DNA of 64,000 nucleotides from Methylobacterium sp. GXS13. Its GTDB lineage: Bacteria; Pseudomonadota; Alphaproteobacteria; Rhizobiales; Beijerinckiaceae. The notes under the pieces are model-generated. The model saw nothing but the letters and a program-made list of their open reading frames with translations. It searched no databases and was not told the DNA's origin. This document shows, one piece after another, positions 50,406 to 59,564 of this stretch. A program made the translations under genes and the position numbers. Every line of letters begins with the position of its first letter. Within the stretch, counting starts at the first letter, position 1. The stretch covers positions 1 to 64,000 of the forward strand of contig NZ_LKKO01000021.1 of the NCBI RefSeq assembly GCF_001455965.1, given 5' to 3'.

Positions 50406-51571
50406 GAGACCGCCCCCGCGCGCTCGTAGGTGGAGAGCGCCGAGCAGGCGCCGCAGCGCCCGCATCCGGCCTTGATGTCGGTCGAGCGAAGATCCGCGCC
50501 GACCAGCATGTCCGCGAGGGGTTTGAGGATGCCGTGCATGAGATCGGGGCCGGGCGCCGGATGGCTCTCCAGTGGCGTGCCCGAGATCGGCACGAACGGC
50601 ACCACGAACGGGTAGACGCCCATCCCGATCAGGCGCTCGGCCATCGCCAGGATCGCCTCCGGCGTGTCGCCCAGCCCGGCCAGGATGTAGGTCGAGACCT
50701 GGCCCCGCCCGAAGACGGGAACGGCGGCCTCGAAGGCCGCGTAGTACCGCTCAAGCGGCACGCTGGCCTTGCCGGGCATGATCCGGGCCCGGACCTCGGG
50801 CGTGACGGCCTCCAGATGCATGCCGAGGGCATCGATGCCCGACGCTTTCATCCGCTCGAACCAGCGGTCGTCATCCGGCGGCTCGCACTGCGCCTGGATC
50901 GGCAGGTCGACCGCGGCCTTGACGGCGAAGGCGCTCTCGCAGAGCACGGCAGCGCCCCGGTCGGTCGCGTTCGGCGTGCCGGTCGTCATGACCATGTGCT
51001 TGACGCCGTCGAGGAGCACGGCTGCGCGGGCGACCTCGGCAAGCTGTTCGGGCGTCTTGTGCGCGACCGTGCGACCGGCGGCGAGCGATTGGCCGATCGA
51101 GCAGAACTGACAGGTCTTCGTACGGCTCGCGTAGCGGATACAGGTCTGGAGCACGGTGGTGGCGAGCACGTCCCGCCCGTGCAGAACGGCGATCTTCGAA
51201 TACGGCACGCCGTCGAAGGTCGAGAGCGCGTAGAAGCGCGGCTTGCCCGGGAAGGTCGCCTGCCCGATCACCACGCCGTCATGTTCGATCACCGAGACCC
51301 CGTTGTCGTCCGGGCGGCGGACCAGAAAGGGCGAATCGAAGGCGGCCTCGGTGTGGACCGGCACCATCACGGTCCGGCCCGCGATGGTCATGGCCTTGTG
51401 GTCCGACGGACCGGCCCCGCCGCGGCGGCTCGGTGCCCCGGCGCGGCTGTCGGCGAGCCTAACGCCGTAGGACTGCAATGCGTTGATCAGGCGCTCCGTC
51501 GGCATCCCGACCAGGCCCGCCACCACCGGCGGGAACGTGGGAAGGCTCGTCGGAAGCGGGCTGCTGCTCAT
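50402..51571 (-). CDS. MSMEG_0568-type radical SAM protein (Nit1C)
   Basis: A 389-residue radical SAM enzyme. The cluster-binding motif is [14 protein letters not shown], that is C-x9-C-x2-C rather than the classic C-x3-C-x2-C; the following SIGQSL and the TTGTPN region fit the radical SAM barrel. A second cysteine group, CGRCGAC, sits near the C terminus and may bind another cluster. The chemistry is unknown. The ATG at 51571 has GGAG upstream and lies inside the 3' end of the nitrilase gene. Confidence 0.87.
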   Translation of the reverse strand: MSSSPLPTSLPTFPPVVAGLVGMPTERLINALQSYGVRLADSRAGAPSRRGGAGPSDHKAMTIAGRTVMVPVHTEAAFDSPFLVRRPDDNGVSVIEHDGVVIGQATFPGKPRFYALSTFDGVPYSKIAVLHGRDVLATTVLQTCIRYASRTKTCQFCSIGQSLAAGRTVAHKTPEQLAEVARAAVLLDGVKHMVMTTGTPNATDRGAAVLCESAFAVKAAVDLPIQAQCEPPDDDRWFERMKASGIDALGMHLEAVTPEVRARIMPGKASVPLERYYAAFEAAVPVFGRGQVSTYILAGLGDTPEAILAMAERLIGMGVYPFVVPFVPISGTPLESHPAPGPDLMHGILKPLADMLVGADLRSTDIKAGCGRCGACSALSTYERAGAVS

Positions 51572-52535
51572 GGTCGAGGCTCCGGAAATCGGTCTGGGAA
51601 CGGATCGGCTGGTGCACGAACGAGGCCGGGCGGTCGTCGTGGAGCAGGCTGAGGAGTTCGGGCCGGGCGTAGTGCCCGACCGAGTCCATCATCCGCTTGC
51701 GCTTGGTCACCAGCGCCAGGTCCATGTCGGCGATCAGGATGCCCTCGCCGGCGCCCAGCGGCTCCGCGAGGTGCTTGCCTTCCGGCGAGACGATGGCGGT
51801 GCAGTTGCCGCCGCGGCAGGCGCCGCGCAGGCGTTCGTCCGGGCAGACCTGCGCCACCTGCTCTTCGGTGAGCCAGCCCGTGGCGTTGACCACGAAGCAG
51901 GCCGCCTCCAGGGCGTGATGGCGGATCGTCACCTCCATCTGGTCGGCGAAGATCTGACCCACGAGGGAGCCCGGGAACTGCGCGGCGTGGATCTCCTCGT
52001 GGCGCGCCATCAGGGCGTAGCGGGCGAGCGGATTGTAGTGCTCCCAGCAGGCCAGCGCGCCGACGCGCCCCACCGCCGTGTCGACCACGGTAAGGCCGGC
52101 GCCGTCGCCCTGACCCCAGATCATGCGCTCATGATAGGTCGGCGTGATCTTGCGGCGCTTGAGCTTGAGGCTCCCGTCGGCGTCGAAGACCAGCTGCGCG
52201 TTGTAGAGCGAGCCATGGTCGCGCTCGTTGACCCCGAGCACGATGACCGCCCCGTGACGGCGTGCGGTTGCGGAGACCGCCTGGGTCACGGGTCCCGGCA
52301 CCATCACGGCCCGCTCGTAGAGGCGCAGGTGCTCGGCGCCCTGCATCGCCGGCGGCAGCACGAAGGAGAAGTAGGGGTAATAGGGGACGAAGGTCTCGGG
52401 AAAGACCATGAAGCGCGCGCCCTTGGCGGCGGCCTCATCGATGGCATTGAGCACCCGCTCCAGAGTGCCCTCCGGCCGGTCGAGGTCGGGCGCGATCTGG
52501 ACGGCGGCGGCCCGCACGATCCGGCTGTCTGACAT
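51459..52535 (-). CDS. nitC: Nit6803-type nitrilase (Nit1C)
   Basis: A 358-residue aliphatic nitrilase. The Glu-Lys-Cys triad is visible: Glu47 ([13 protein letters not shown]), Lys129 ([20 protein letters not shown]) and Cys163 ([15 protein letters not shown]). It converts R-CN to the acid and ammonia; in Nit1C clusters of pseudomonads this enzyme is tied to cyanide use as a nitrogen source. The C terminus runs 113 bases into the radical SAM gene in another frame, so its last 37 residues (rich in Pro, Gly, Asp) may be a lineage-specific tail. The ATG at 52535 follows GGAGGATC; the long frame to 53156 is rejected. Confidence 0.92.
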   Translation of the reverse strand: MSDSRIVRAAAVQIAPDLDRPEGTLERVLNAIDEAAAKGARFMVFPETFVPYYPYFSFVLPPAMQGAEHLRLYERAVMVPGPVTQAVSATARRHGAVIVLGVNERDHGSLYNAQLVFDADGSLKLKRRKITPTYHERMIWGQGDGAGLTVVDTAVGRVGALACWEHYNPLARYALMARHEEIHAAQFPGSLVGQIFADQMEVTIRHHALEAACFVVNATGWLTEEQVAQVCPDERLRGACRGGNCTAIVSPEGKHLAEPLGAGEGILIADMDLALVTKRKRMMDSVGHYARPELLSLLHDDRPASFVHQPIRSQTDFRSLDHEQQPASDEPSHVPAGGGGPGRDADGAPDQRIAVLRR

Positions 52536-52618
52536 GGGAGATCCTCCGGCTGTGAACGGCGGCCACGTCGCGCGCGGCCGCCGGATGCGACGTCCCGGAC
52601 TGGAAGCCAGAGGGCCGG

Positions 52619-53101
52619 TCAGACGGTCCAGGTGTCGATGATCACCGCGTTGTCGCGCTTGTGCAGGAGGATGCAGTCGAGGACGTCGAGAGGGTTGATC
52701 ATGCGGATGCCCTCGATGAAGGCGGCCTCCCCGTGGCCGTAGAGGGCCTGGGTCGAGAACCGGCAGGCATAGACCTTGCCACCCTCGGCCATGAACTTCT
52801 CGAGCTGGTTGTTGAAGTTGAGGTGACCCGGAAAGGCCTCGTCGCCGAGCCGGGGGAAGCCGCGCTGGACGCCCAGCGTGATGCCCGGGCCGTAGAGAAG
52901 GATGGAGGTCTCGAAGCCCTTGCGCTGCAGGCGCGTGGCCTGGAGCAGGTTCACGAGGCCGATGGAGCCCTCGAACGCGACGGTATGGAAGGTGACCAGA
53001 GCCTTCTGGCCCGGCTCGGCCTTGACGTCCTCGAAGACCTTCTCCTCGTAATCGACCAGGAAGTCGCCCTTCTTGTGAGGCTCGCGGTTCACAGCAGGCA
53101 T
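52619..53101 (-). CDS. MSMEG_0572/Sll0783-type nitrogen-starvation protein (Nit1C)
   Basis: A 160-residue DsrE-like protein ([59 protein letters not shown]). It is the first gene of the Nit1C operon and corresponds to Sll0783 of Synechocystis, induced under nitrogen starvation. A single cysteine (YACRFS) sits where DsrE proteins carry sulfur, so a carrier role is possible. GAGGAGAGAG lies before the ATG. Confidence 0.88.
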   Translation of the reverse strand: MPAVNREPHKKGDFLVDYEEKVFEDVKAEPGQKALVTFHTVAFEGSIGLVNLLQATRLQRKGFETSILLYGPGITLGVQRGFPRLGDEAFPGHLNFNNQLEKFMAEGGKVYACRFSTQALYGHGEAAFIEGIRMINPLDVLDCILLHKRDNAVIIDTWTV

Positions 53102-53201
53102 TGATCTCTCTCCTCGGTGGATTGACCGCGGAAGACTGAACTTCGAGCGGTCTCAATCCCTACATGGCAAGCGGTGTGCCAGAGGATGTCGATCAACCAG
53201 C

Positions 53202-53434
53202 CATACAAGGCGCCAAAGCGATATTCATACAATAATGCGATCAATGCTGGCGGCTCAAATATCAGGCGGCGCGCCGTGCGCCTATTTATCAAGCGTTTCT
53301 TGGGCGCATAGTCGACAGCGCATGCACAATCGCGGATCGGTTATTGTCAGCATTGTATGGATAAAACCGAGGACCCAGTCGGCGCGTGACCGCGGTACGA
53401 CTATTGCAAGCCATACAATGAAGCATTGATCGCA
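53202..53434. promoter_or_regulatory. Nit1C/MocR divergent control region with CATACAA repeats
   Basis: The 354-bp spacer holds CATACAA at 53202-53208, CATACAAT at 53226-53233 and 53413-53420, and its complement ATTGTATG at 53352-53359. Next to two copies stand the 11-base mates GCGATCAATGC (53237-53247) and GCATTGATCGC (53424-53434), a perfect inverted pair. MocR proteins bind such direct or inverted repeats; the binding role is inference. Confidence 0.55.
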
Positions 53435-53455
53435 TCATGATCTAGGCCGCCACGC

Positions 53456-54895
53456 ATGACTTCGCCTGAGCGAGACGAACGACCGAAACCGCAGACCGGA
53501 GGGACCGGGGCCTGGACGCCGGATCTGAAGCGGTGGGGCAAGCCTCACTACCTGGCGATTGCGGAGGCCTTGGCCGACGACATCCGGACGGGGCGCCTCA
53601 CAGCGGGAACGCGCCTCCCGACCCAGCGCGCCCTCGCCGAGGCGCTCGATCTGAACTTCACGACGGTTTCACGCGGCTACGTCGAGGCCCATAAGCGCGG
53701 ACTGATCGAGGGACGCGTCGGGCAGGGGACCTTCGTGGTCGATCCGGCTCGCCCGCCCCGTTCGACTGCTGTTGCGCCCGCGCGTCGGATCGGCCCGGTC
53801 GATTTGACCATGAACCTGCCCCCCGAGCCCGACGCGCCGGCCCTGCAAGCCCGCATGCAAGCCGCGTTCGTGGACCTGTCCGGCAATCTCACCAACCTGT
53901 TGCGCTACCAGGGCTTCGGCGGGACCGAGGAGGACAAGGAGGCGGCTCTGCGCTGGCTGAAAGGCCGCGGGGTCGTCACGTCCCGCGAGCGTCTGCTGAT
54001 CTGCCCGGGGGCGCACAGCGCCCTGTTCAGCATCCTGGGGCAGGTGGCCCGGCCGGGCGACACGATCTGCGCCGAGCGGATCACCTATCCCGGCATCCGC
54101 GCGCTCGCGGCGCATTTGCGCCTGCGCCTCGTCGATCTGCCCATGGACCGGTACGGCGTCGATCCTGATGCTTTCGCCGCCGCCTGCACAAAGGTCGCCC
54201 CGAAGGCCATCTACCTGAATCCGTTGCTGCAGAACCCCACCACCGCGACACTGCCCAGGACGCGGCGCGAGGCCGTGATCGCGGTTGCGCGGCGATACGC
54301 CGTCACCATCATCGAGGATGACGCCTACGCCCGCATCTGCCCGACCCCGCCGCCGAGTTTTGCGGAACTCGCGCCGGAGATTACCTACTACGTGGCGGGG
54401 CTCGCCAAGTGCCTCGGTGCCGGACTTCGGCTCGCCTTCCTGGTCGCCCCGAGCGCTAGGTCCGCCCTGCCGCTGGGCGGCGCCTTGCGCGCCGCCACGG
54501 TCATGGCCTCGCCGATCGCGACGGCATTGGCGACGCGCTGGATCATGGATGGCACGGCGGAGGCCATCGTGCAGTTCGTTCGCGAGGAATCGGCCGCGCG
54601 CCAGCGCATCGCCACTGCGATGCTTCCCGCCGCGACCTACACCGCTGATCCGCATGCCTTCCACGTCTGGATCACGCTGCCGGAGGGCTGGACGCGCTCG
54701 GCCTTCGCCAGCCAAGGTCGGTCGGCCGGGCTCGGCGTCATCGCCAGCGACCCTTTTTGCGTCGCGGGGACACCGCCGGAGGCGGTCCGCCTCTGTCTGG
54801 GCGGCCCCTCCACCCGGCAACAGATCACGCACGGACTGGAAGTGCTCGCCCACGCCCTCGAAGGCTCGCCGGCCCTCGCCTCAGCGTACATCTGA
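53456..54895 (+). CDS. MocR-family regulator (GntR HTH + aminotransferase fold)
   Basis: A 479-residue regulator. The N-terminal GntR winged helix (about 27-100) reads IAEALADDIRTGRLTAGTRLPTQRA and LNFTTVSRGYVEA. The rest is a fold-type I aminotransferase domain with NPLLQNPTTATLP, IIEDDAYARI and the PLP lysine, probably Lys318 (AGLAKCLGAGLRLAF). MocR proteins sense PLP or amino compounds and rarely catalyse. It is divergent from the Nit1C operon, so it is the likely controller of nitrilase expression. The ATG at 53456 lacks a strong Shine-Dalgarno. Confidence 0.88.
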   Translation: MTSPERDERPKPQTGGTGAWTPDLKRWGKPHYLAIAEALADDIRTGRLTAGTRLPTQRALAEALDLNFTTVSRGYVEAHKRGLIEGRVGQGTFVVDPARPPRSTAVAPARRIGPVDLTMNLPPEPDAPALQARMQAAFVDLSGNLTNLLRYQGFGGTEEDKEAALRWLKGRGVVTSRERLLICPGAHSALFSILGQVARPGDTICAERITYPGIRALAAHLRLRLVDLPMDRYGVDPDAFAAACTKVAPKAIYLNPLLQNPTTATLPRTRREAVIAVARRYAVTIIEDDAYARICPTPPPSFAELAPEITYYVAGLAKCLGAGLRLAFLVAPSARSALPLGGALRAATVMASPIATALATRWIMDGTAEAIVQFVREESAARQRIATAMLPAATYTADPHAFHVWITLPEGWTRSAFASQGRSAGLGVIASDPFCVAGTPPEAVRLCLGGPSTRQQITHGLEVLAHALEGSPALASAYI

Positions 54896-55029
54896 ACTAT
54901 TCGAGCCCGGCATAGGTCGAAGTGCACTCGGTCAGCCGGAGGTAAGCTTAGCGGTTGCACCCTTGGCCTGTTCACGATCCTAACGTGAATGGCTCGCAGC
55001 GGCGCACGAAGGTCCGCTTACGGGATACT

Positions 55030-56314
55030 AGGATTGCCCCGGTTTGGTGGACATCGAGAACGCTTTCGCGTGAGGTGTTTGTCCAATGCCCAAGAGCCGC
55101 CCCCATACCCCGCCGAGTTCCGCCGACAGATGGTCGAGCTGGTCCGCGCAGGCCGTGATCCGAACGACTTGGCTCGCGAGTTCGAGCCCTCCGCACAGGG
55201 CATCCGCAACTAGGTGGCCTAGGTCAACCGCAGCGAAGGACGGCGTGATGCAAAGCCACCGCCTGCCGACCCCGGCCTGACAGCGGTCGAGCGCGATGAA
55301 CTCGTCCGGCTGCGGCGTGAGAACCGGCAGCTGAAGCTGGAGCGCGATATCCTCTCGCGCGCGACAGCCTGGTTTGCTTGGGAGACCGGGGTTCTGCAGT
55401 CGGGGTCTTCCGGTTCATGAAAGCGAACCAGGCCGACTTCCCGATCGCTGCCATGGCACGCATGCTCGGCGTGTCGAAGGCGGGATACTATGCCTGGGCT
55501 GGCCGGCAGCCCTCGGCGCGTCGGATAGCGGACGCAGCCCTGCTCAAGCGCATCCGCACCGTCCATCTCGGCTCGCACGAGACCTATGGCGCGCCACGCG
55601 TCCACGCCGACCTGCGCGAGCGGCACTCCCGTAAACGCATCGCCCGGCTGATGCGCGATGCTGGTCTCGTTGGAGCCTGCCATCGGCGCGGTGGCCCCGT
55701 CACGACGCGGCGTGATCGAGAAGCGCGCCCAGCTCCCGATCTGGTCGACCGCAACTTCGCCGCCGCTGCCCCGAATCGGCTCTGGGTAGCGGATATCACC
55801 TACGTGCCGACTGCTGCGGGCTTCCTCTACCTCGCCATCGTGCTCGACGCCTTCAGCCGCCGGATCGTCGGGTGGGCCATGGCCAACCGCCTGCGGTCAG
55901 AGCTTGTCCTGGACGCCCTGGAGATGGCTGTCACCCGGCGCAGGCCTCGCGACGTGATCCACCACTCGGACCAGGGATCGCAATACACGTCGCTGGCCTT
56001 CGGCAGCCGCTGCTAGGAGGCGGGCGTGCGACCCTCGATGGGTTCGGTCGGCGATGCCTACGACAACGCCATGGCCGAAAGCTTCTTCTCGACCCTCGAA
56101 TGCGAGTTGCTCGCCCGCCGCCGCTTCCGCTCGCGGGCCGAGGCCCGAATGGCCTGCTTCAGCTACATCGAGGGCTTCTATAGCCCACTCCGCCGGCACT
56201 CGGCGCTCGGATACCGCTCGCCCGTCGTCTACGACCAGGCAACCCAATCAGACCCGTCACCTGAGATGCTATTCGACCAAGCCCCCTGAACCGTCCACAG
56301 AAACGGGGCAATCC
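55030..56314 (+). mobile_element. IS3-family element, degenerate
   Basis: TTGCCCCGGTTTGGTGGAC (55033-55051) and GTCCACAGAAACGGGGCAA (56293-56311) are inverted ends matching at 16 of 19 positions; flanking GGA/TCC extends them. The element is about 1.28 kb, contains broken orfA and orfB, and abuts a truncated IS630 transposase on the right. Confidence 0.8.
55086..56289 (+). pseudogene. IS3-family OrfAB transposase with stops
   Basis: OrfA starts MPKSR at 55086, shifts frame near 55100 to EFRRQMVELVRAGRDPNDLA, and hits TAG codons at 55211 and 55220 where IRN-W-V-A-Q is expected. OrfB (from about 55378 in the -1 frame) reads GVFRFMKANQADFPIAAMAR, NRLWVADITYVPT and IHHSDQGSQYTS, the rve-type catalytic Asp residues, then TAG at 56014-56016, then SMGSVGDAYDNAMAESFFST. 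Several defects make it inactive. Confidence 0.87.
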
Positions 56315-56880
56315 CAAAGCCAGAGGACCCGGGCCCCCACCGCCTCGATCGCCTCGCGCACGCCAGCGACCTTGTGGGCCTGCAGGTTGTCGAGGATCAC
56401 GGTGACGCCGGCTTGCAGCACCGGGACGAGGTTGTCGGCGACGTAACTCCGTAAGCGCTGGCCGTTCGTGGCGCCATCCATGAGGCTGAGCGCGCACAGG
56501 CCGGTGGTGCGCAGCGCCGCGGTAACGGTCGTGGTCTTGTAATGCCCCTGCGGCACGAGCAGCCGGCAGCGTTCGCCGCGGGGCGCGCGTCCGTAGCAGC
56601 GAGCCATGTTGGTGGCGGCCGCGGTCTCGTCGAGGAAGACCAGCGTGTCGGGGTCGAGAGCGGGCATGGCATCGAACCAGGCTTGGCGCTCGGCTTTCAC
56701 ATCCGCCCGCTCCTGCTCAACCGCGTAGACAGCCCCTTTTTACGGCTGATGCCATGGCGGGCGAAGAAGCGCGACAGCCCGCTCGTGCTGGCCGTCACGC
56801 CACGCGCGGCCAAGACATCGCGCAACTCGCGCAGGAAGATCTCGGGCCGGGCCTCGTAGGTGGACACTTCCTGCTGCCGC
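56312..56880 (-). pseudogene. IS630-family transposase fragment
   Basis: On the minus strand, ARPEIFLRELRDVLAARGVT continues through RFFARHGISRKKG; a one-base shift at a C/T homopolymer near 56735 then gives AVYAVEQERADVKAERQAW and LVFLDETAAATNMARCYGRA (catalytic Asp). The frame breaks off after ARVLWL where the IS3 end begins, losing the final D/E motif, and the N terminus is absent too. Truncated by the IS3 element or an associated deletion. Confidence 0.8.
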
Positions 56881-57179
56881 TCAGAGGATGAGACAGAAAA
56901 ACCCTGATCTCGCTCGACTGGGAATTGGTAAGTGGCTGATTTTGCTGGCGCTTGCCTCCTGATGCAAGTGCGAGATTGGCGTATCAATCGAGGCTTCCGC
57001 GATGCATGGAATTGCAGGCATTGCATCACTTCTGACCGTAAATCACCAAACTCGTTCCAAACTGAAGGTGCCTGGTTTTCAGGTGGCTGATGAGGCGAAA
57101 TTTTCATAGGCGCTCGCCCCGGACGTCTGAACGTTGAGCCTTTGCTGATCACGCGGCCTTACGATCGAGGAGTTCGAAA
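56881..57179 (+). other. Spacer before the HEPN gene
   Basis: About 300 bp without a supported gene. The minus frame passing through it has no family features beyond the IS630 fragment at its left. Confidence 0.45.
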
Positions 57180-57911
57180 ATGGGCTATCCAAGAGGTCCC
57201 CTCCTCAAGGTCCTCGCCGCGCGTATCCTGGCGAACCTCGACCATGTCGAGGAGCACGCCTTATTGTCCCCGGCAGCCCAAGAAGACCCGCCCTACGCGG
57301 ACACACAGCTCTTGATCTCCCTCATCGGGGTCATCGTCTTCCCGCATGAGCGCTCGGCTGAAGCCCTCGGTAAGCTCCTGAGCGAGTACGGGCGGCTCGA
57401 TCAGGTCCTGACCGTCCAGCATCCTAAGGGCACCCCGGACGGCAAGCTGATCGAACTCACGGGGGCAGACGGGCTAACTGAACGCGTCGATCCGAGCTCC
57501 ATCGCGAACCTGCCGCGCCTCCTCCGTCACAGCATCGCGCACTTCAACGTCCTGCCGCTCGAACGAGGCGGGAGGTTCTCTGGGATCCGCGTCTGGAACG
57601 TGAACGACCAAGACGTCATCACCTTCGTGGCGGACATCGATTTCGATGCCTTCCGACCGCTCGCGAAACGCGTGTTGACGGAATTGGCCGATCCAACCCG
57701 GGATGACCTCAGCCTCGCGGATCCAGAAGACCCGTTGGATGTCCTCCGGCGTGAGACTGCGAAGCCGAAGGCGAAGGGCAAGGCGCCCAGGCCCGTCGAC
57801 AATGCCTGGAACGCCCTCCTGGAAGCCTGCGGCGGTGACGAGGAGAAGGCTCGGAACGAGATGACCACGGCGTTGAAGCAACACGCATCAGTGCTCAAGT
57901 CGAAACGGTAG
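57180..57911 (+). CDS. HEPN-domain protein (pEK499_p136-like)
   Basis: A 243-residue protein. The first 170 residues resemble the pEK499_p136 HEPN family: YADTQLLISLIGVIVFPHER, then LLRHSIAHFNVLP, whose R-x4-H (RHSIAH) is the HEPN RNase signature, then IRVWNVNDQDVITFVADID. The remaining tail is charged and Lys-rich (AKPKAKGKAPR), possibly nucleic-acid binding. HEPN proteins are commonly RNases in toxin-antitoxin and defence systems. It converges on the PD-(D/E)xK-like gene with a 21-bp gap. No adjacent antitoxin of a known type (such as MNT) is visible. Confidence 0.6.
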   Translation: MGYPRGPLLKVLAARILANLDHVEEHALLSPAAQEDPPYADTQLLISLIGVIVFPHERSAEALGKLLSEYGRLDQVLTVQHPKGTPDGKLIELTGADGLTERVDPSSIANLPRLLRHSIAHFNVLPLERGGRFSGIRVWNVNDQDVITFVADIDFDAFRPLAKRVLTELADPTRDDLSLADPEDPLDVLRRETAKPKAKGKAPRPVDNAWNALLEACGGDEEKARNEMTTALKQHASVLKSKR

Positions 57912-57932
57912 ACGGCCACTGGGCAAGCCAGC

Positions 57933-58901
57933 CTAGAGACCCTTCGACCTTGCCAAACGCTCAAGCTTATCGACCGCCCGCCAAAGGACGTGAGCCGTAT
58001 CGTTGATAATGCTGGCGCCCTCCCGCCTGTCTCTAGCGGTGCCCGACGCAAGGTCCCAACTTGTAACCGGTGAGCCGTAGTTGGGGTTCTCATCCATGGA
58101 AAAGATACGGCTGCCGACAAGCTCGACGAACTCGTGCATCGCCGACATCACTGGCCCGAAGGCACGCTGCATCTCCGGGTCTACGAACTCGTAGTGCGCG
58201 CCGAGCCAGTTCTCCGAGATGTTATTAAACGGCACCATGCCGCAGAGCAATACGGGGAAGCGGAAGTTGGCTTGCGCGAGAAACCTCATTGCGTCAGGCG
58301 AGACCAGATCCCTGAAACTCTGAAGCAATCGAACATCTTGTGGGTTCGCATGCCCGTACTTCAACACAGGACTAAGTTTATCGAGCTTATCCCCCAAGCG
58401 TCGAAAACCCTTCCTGTTTTCTAGCTGCGTCTGTTCGGCGAAGGAGGTCCAAGTTGGGTCAAAGGCTTTGATTGCGGCCGGGAAAGGTGCAGCCCGCTGC
58501 TCGATATCGCCCCAGCTCCACACGCTCACCGTCATGGGGTGCGAGGTCCGCCGCAACTCCTTTGTTATCAGCCTGGCAGCCTTCTCGATGGCAACATCTT
58601 TCTCAGCGGTGGTCGCGAGGATGAATTCGTCAAGCCGCGGTCTGAATGTAAGTGCCAGCTCTACCTCGTCGCGCAATTGCCTCTCCGTGAGGCTTCGGTC
58701 ATGTCGCTTGCACTGCATCCCGACGCGTCTGCTGTCTGAGGTACGTTGACCGGAGATGTCGACGCCGCTCTGCGCCTGACCGGAGCGACCGTTGAGCTGG
58801 GTGCCAGCGTCGCCGAGTTCGTGCCTCAACAGGACAAGCATCGCGCGTTCGAAAGCCTGCCAATCCCTCGGTTTGCGTAATTCGAAATCAGAGATGGCCA
58901 T
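57933..58901 (-). CDS. PD-(D/E)xK nuclease-domain protein, defence-like
   Basis: A 322-residue protein. The N-terminal 130 residues match a Mrr/Cap4-like restriction nuclease fold: WQAFERAMLVLLRHELGD, SGQAQSGVDISG (metal-binding Asp) and VGMQCKRHDRSLTERQLRDE (Q-x-K), then DEFILATTAEKDVAIEKAAR. The C-terminal half (VLKYGHANPQDVRLLQSFRD onwards) is helical and unknown; it could be a sensor. Similar N domains head many defence effectors. The start is uncertain (ATG 58901 preferred; GTG 58961 possible). It is convergent with the HEPN gene. Confidence 0.65.
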   Translation of the reverse strand: MAISDFELRKPRDWQAFERAMLVLLRHELGDAGTQLNGRSGQAQSGVDISGQRTSDSRRVGMQCKRHDRSLTERQLRDEVELALTFRPRLDEFILATTAEKDVAIEKAARLITKELRRTSHPMTVSVWSWGDIEQRAAPFPAAIKAFDPTWTSFAEQTQLENRKGFRRLGDKLDKLSPVLKYGHANPQDVRLLQSFRDLVSPDAMRFLAQANFRFPVLLCGMVPFNNISENWLGAHYEFVDPEMQRAFGPVMSAMHEFVELVGSRIFSMDENPNYGSPVTSWDLASGTARDRREGASIINDTAHVLWRAVDKLERLARSKGL

Positions 58902-58982
58902 GCGGAGATCTACCTGTGGATCAGCGAAACATACTTCCCATGGAGGCGCTCCGGTCAGCACGCGCCAAGACGAGCTGAGGAC

Positions 58983-59549
58983 TTATCGTCGGCTCTTCGC
59001 AGCTCCGCCCCGCTTACCAGCCGGTGCTGGCTTTGCCTCCGTTCTCGCCCGCTCGAATGCCAGTTCGAGAGAAAACTCGTCGATCCTAGCCTGCAGCCAT
59101 TTCCTCGTAAAATGCTCCCGTAGCCCACCTTTGATTGGGTAGCCGATCTTCATCAGGAGTTCTTCCAGCGAGACCAGCCTATCGGTGTAGCCAGCGCGGA
59201 CTCCGAAACGGATGCTGGCTATGTCTGGCCCACACAGCATCCACGCATCCGAGCGACCCGTCGCATGAACCCAAAGGTCTCGTTCCCCGTCGTCGAGCAT
59301 GCCAAGGTCGGCGTACCGAGATTGGCAAGCCAGGCGGTCGTGCCGGCTGACTGCGTGCACGGCGACGACCTCCCTGAACTCGGCGGGGTCAATGATCTCC
59401 CGATGCTGGTAACCTGTACCGGCCTCGCTCGCGACTTCTTCCACGGTCTCCAATTGGAAGCCGCTGGCGAGCGCCTTCCATCCTCCCAGGTCGTGGCAGG
59501 CAGAGATGGCGTTGTTGTCCATCAGGATGATCTGTCCCCGGGACACCAT
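58983..59549 (-). CDS. PIN-like protein paired with an XRE/ImmA gene
   Basis: A 188-residue protein whose start IILMDNNAISACHDLGGW resembles the first PIN motif (acidic residue after a beta-strand), with further acidic positions in MLDDGERDLWVHA and WMLCGPDIASI, the usual PIN order D...E...D. The C terminus is basic. PIN proteins are RNases. Its start is 15 bp after the XRE/ImmA gene stop, so they form one unit, a layout used by toxin-antitoxin-like pairs. No experimental family name can be given. Confidence 0.55.
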   Translation of the reverse strand: MVSRGQIILMDNNAISACHDLGGWKALASGFQLETVEEVASEAGTGYQHREIIDPAEFREVVAVHAVSRHDRLACQSRYADLGMLDDGERDLWVHATGRSDAWMLCGPDIASIRFGVRAGYTDRLVSLEELLMKIGYPIKGGLREHFTRKWLQARIDEFSLELAFERARTEAKPAPAGKRGGAAKSRR

Positions 59550-59564
59550 CTCGCCGCCCCGGGT

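Noticed and set aside
53089..53292. Small frame upstream of the Nit1C operon
   Set aside because: It overlaps the Nit1C promoter region and its CATACAA repeats, with no domain and no conserved start.
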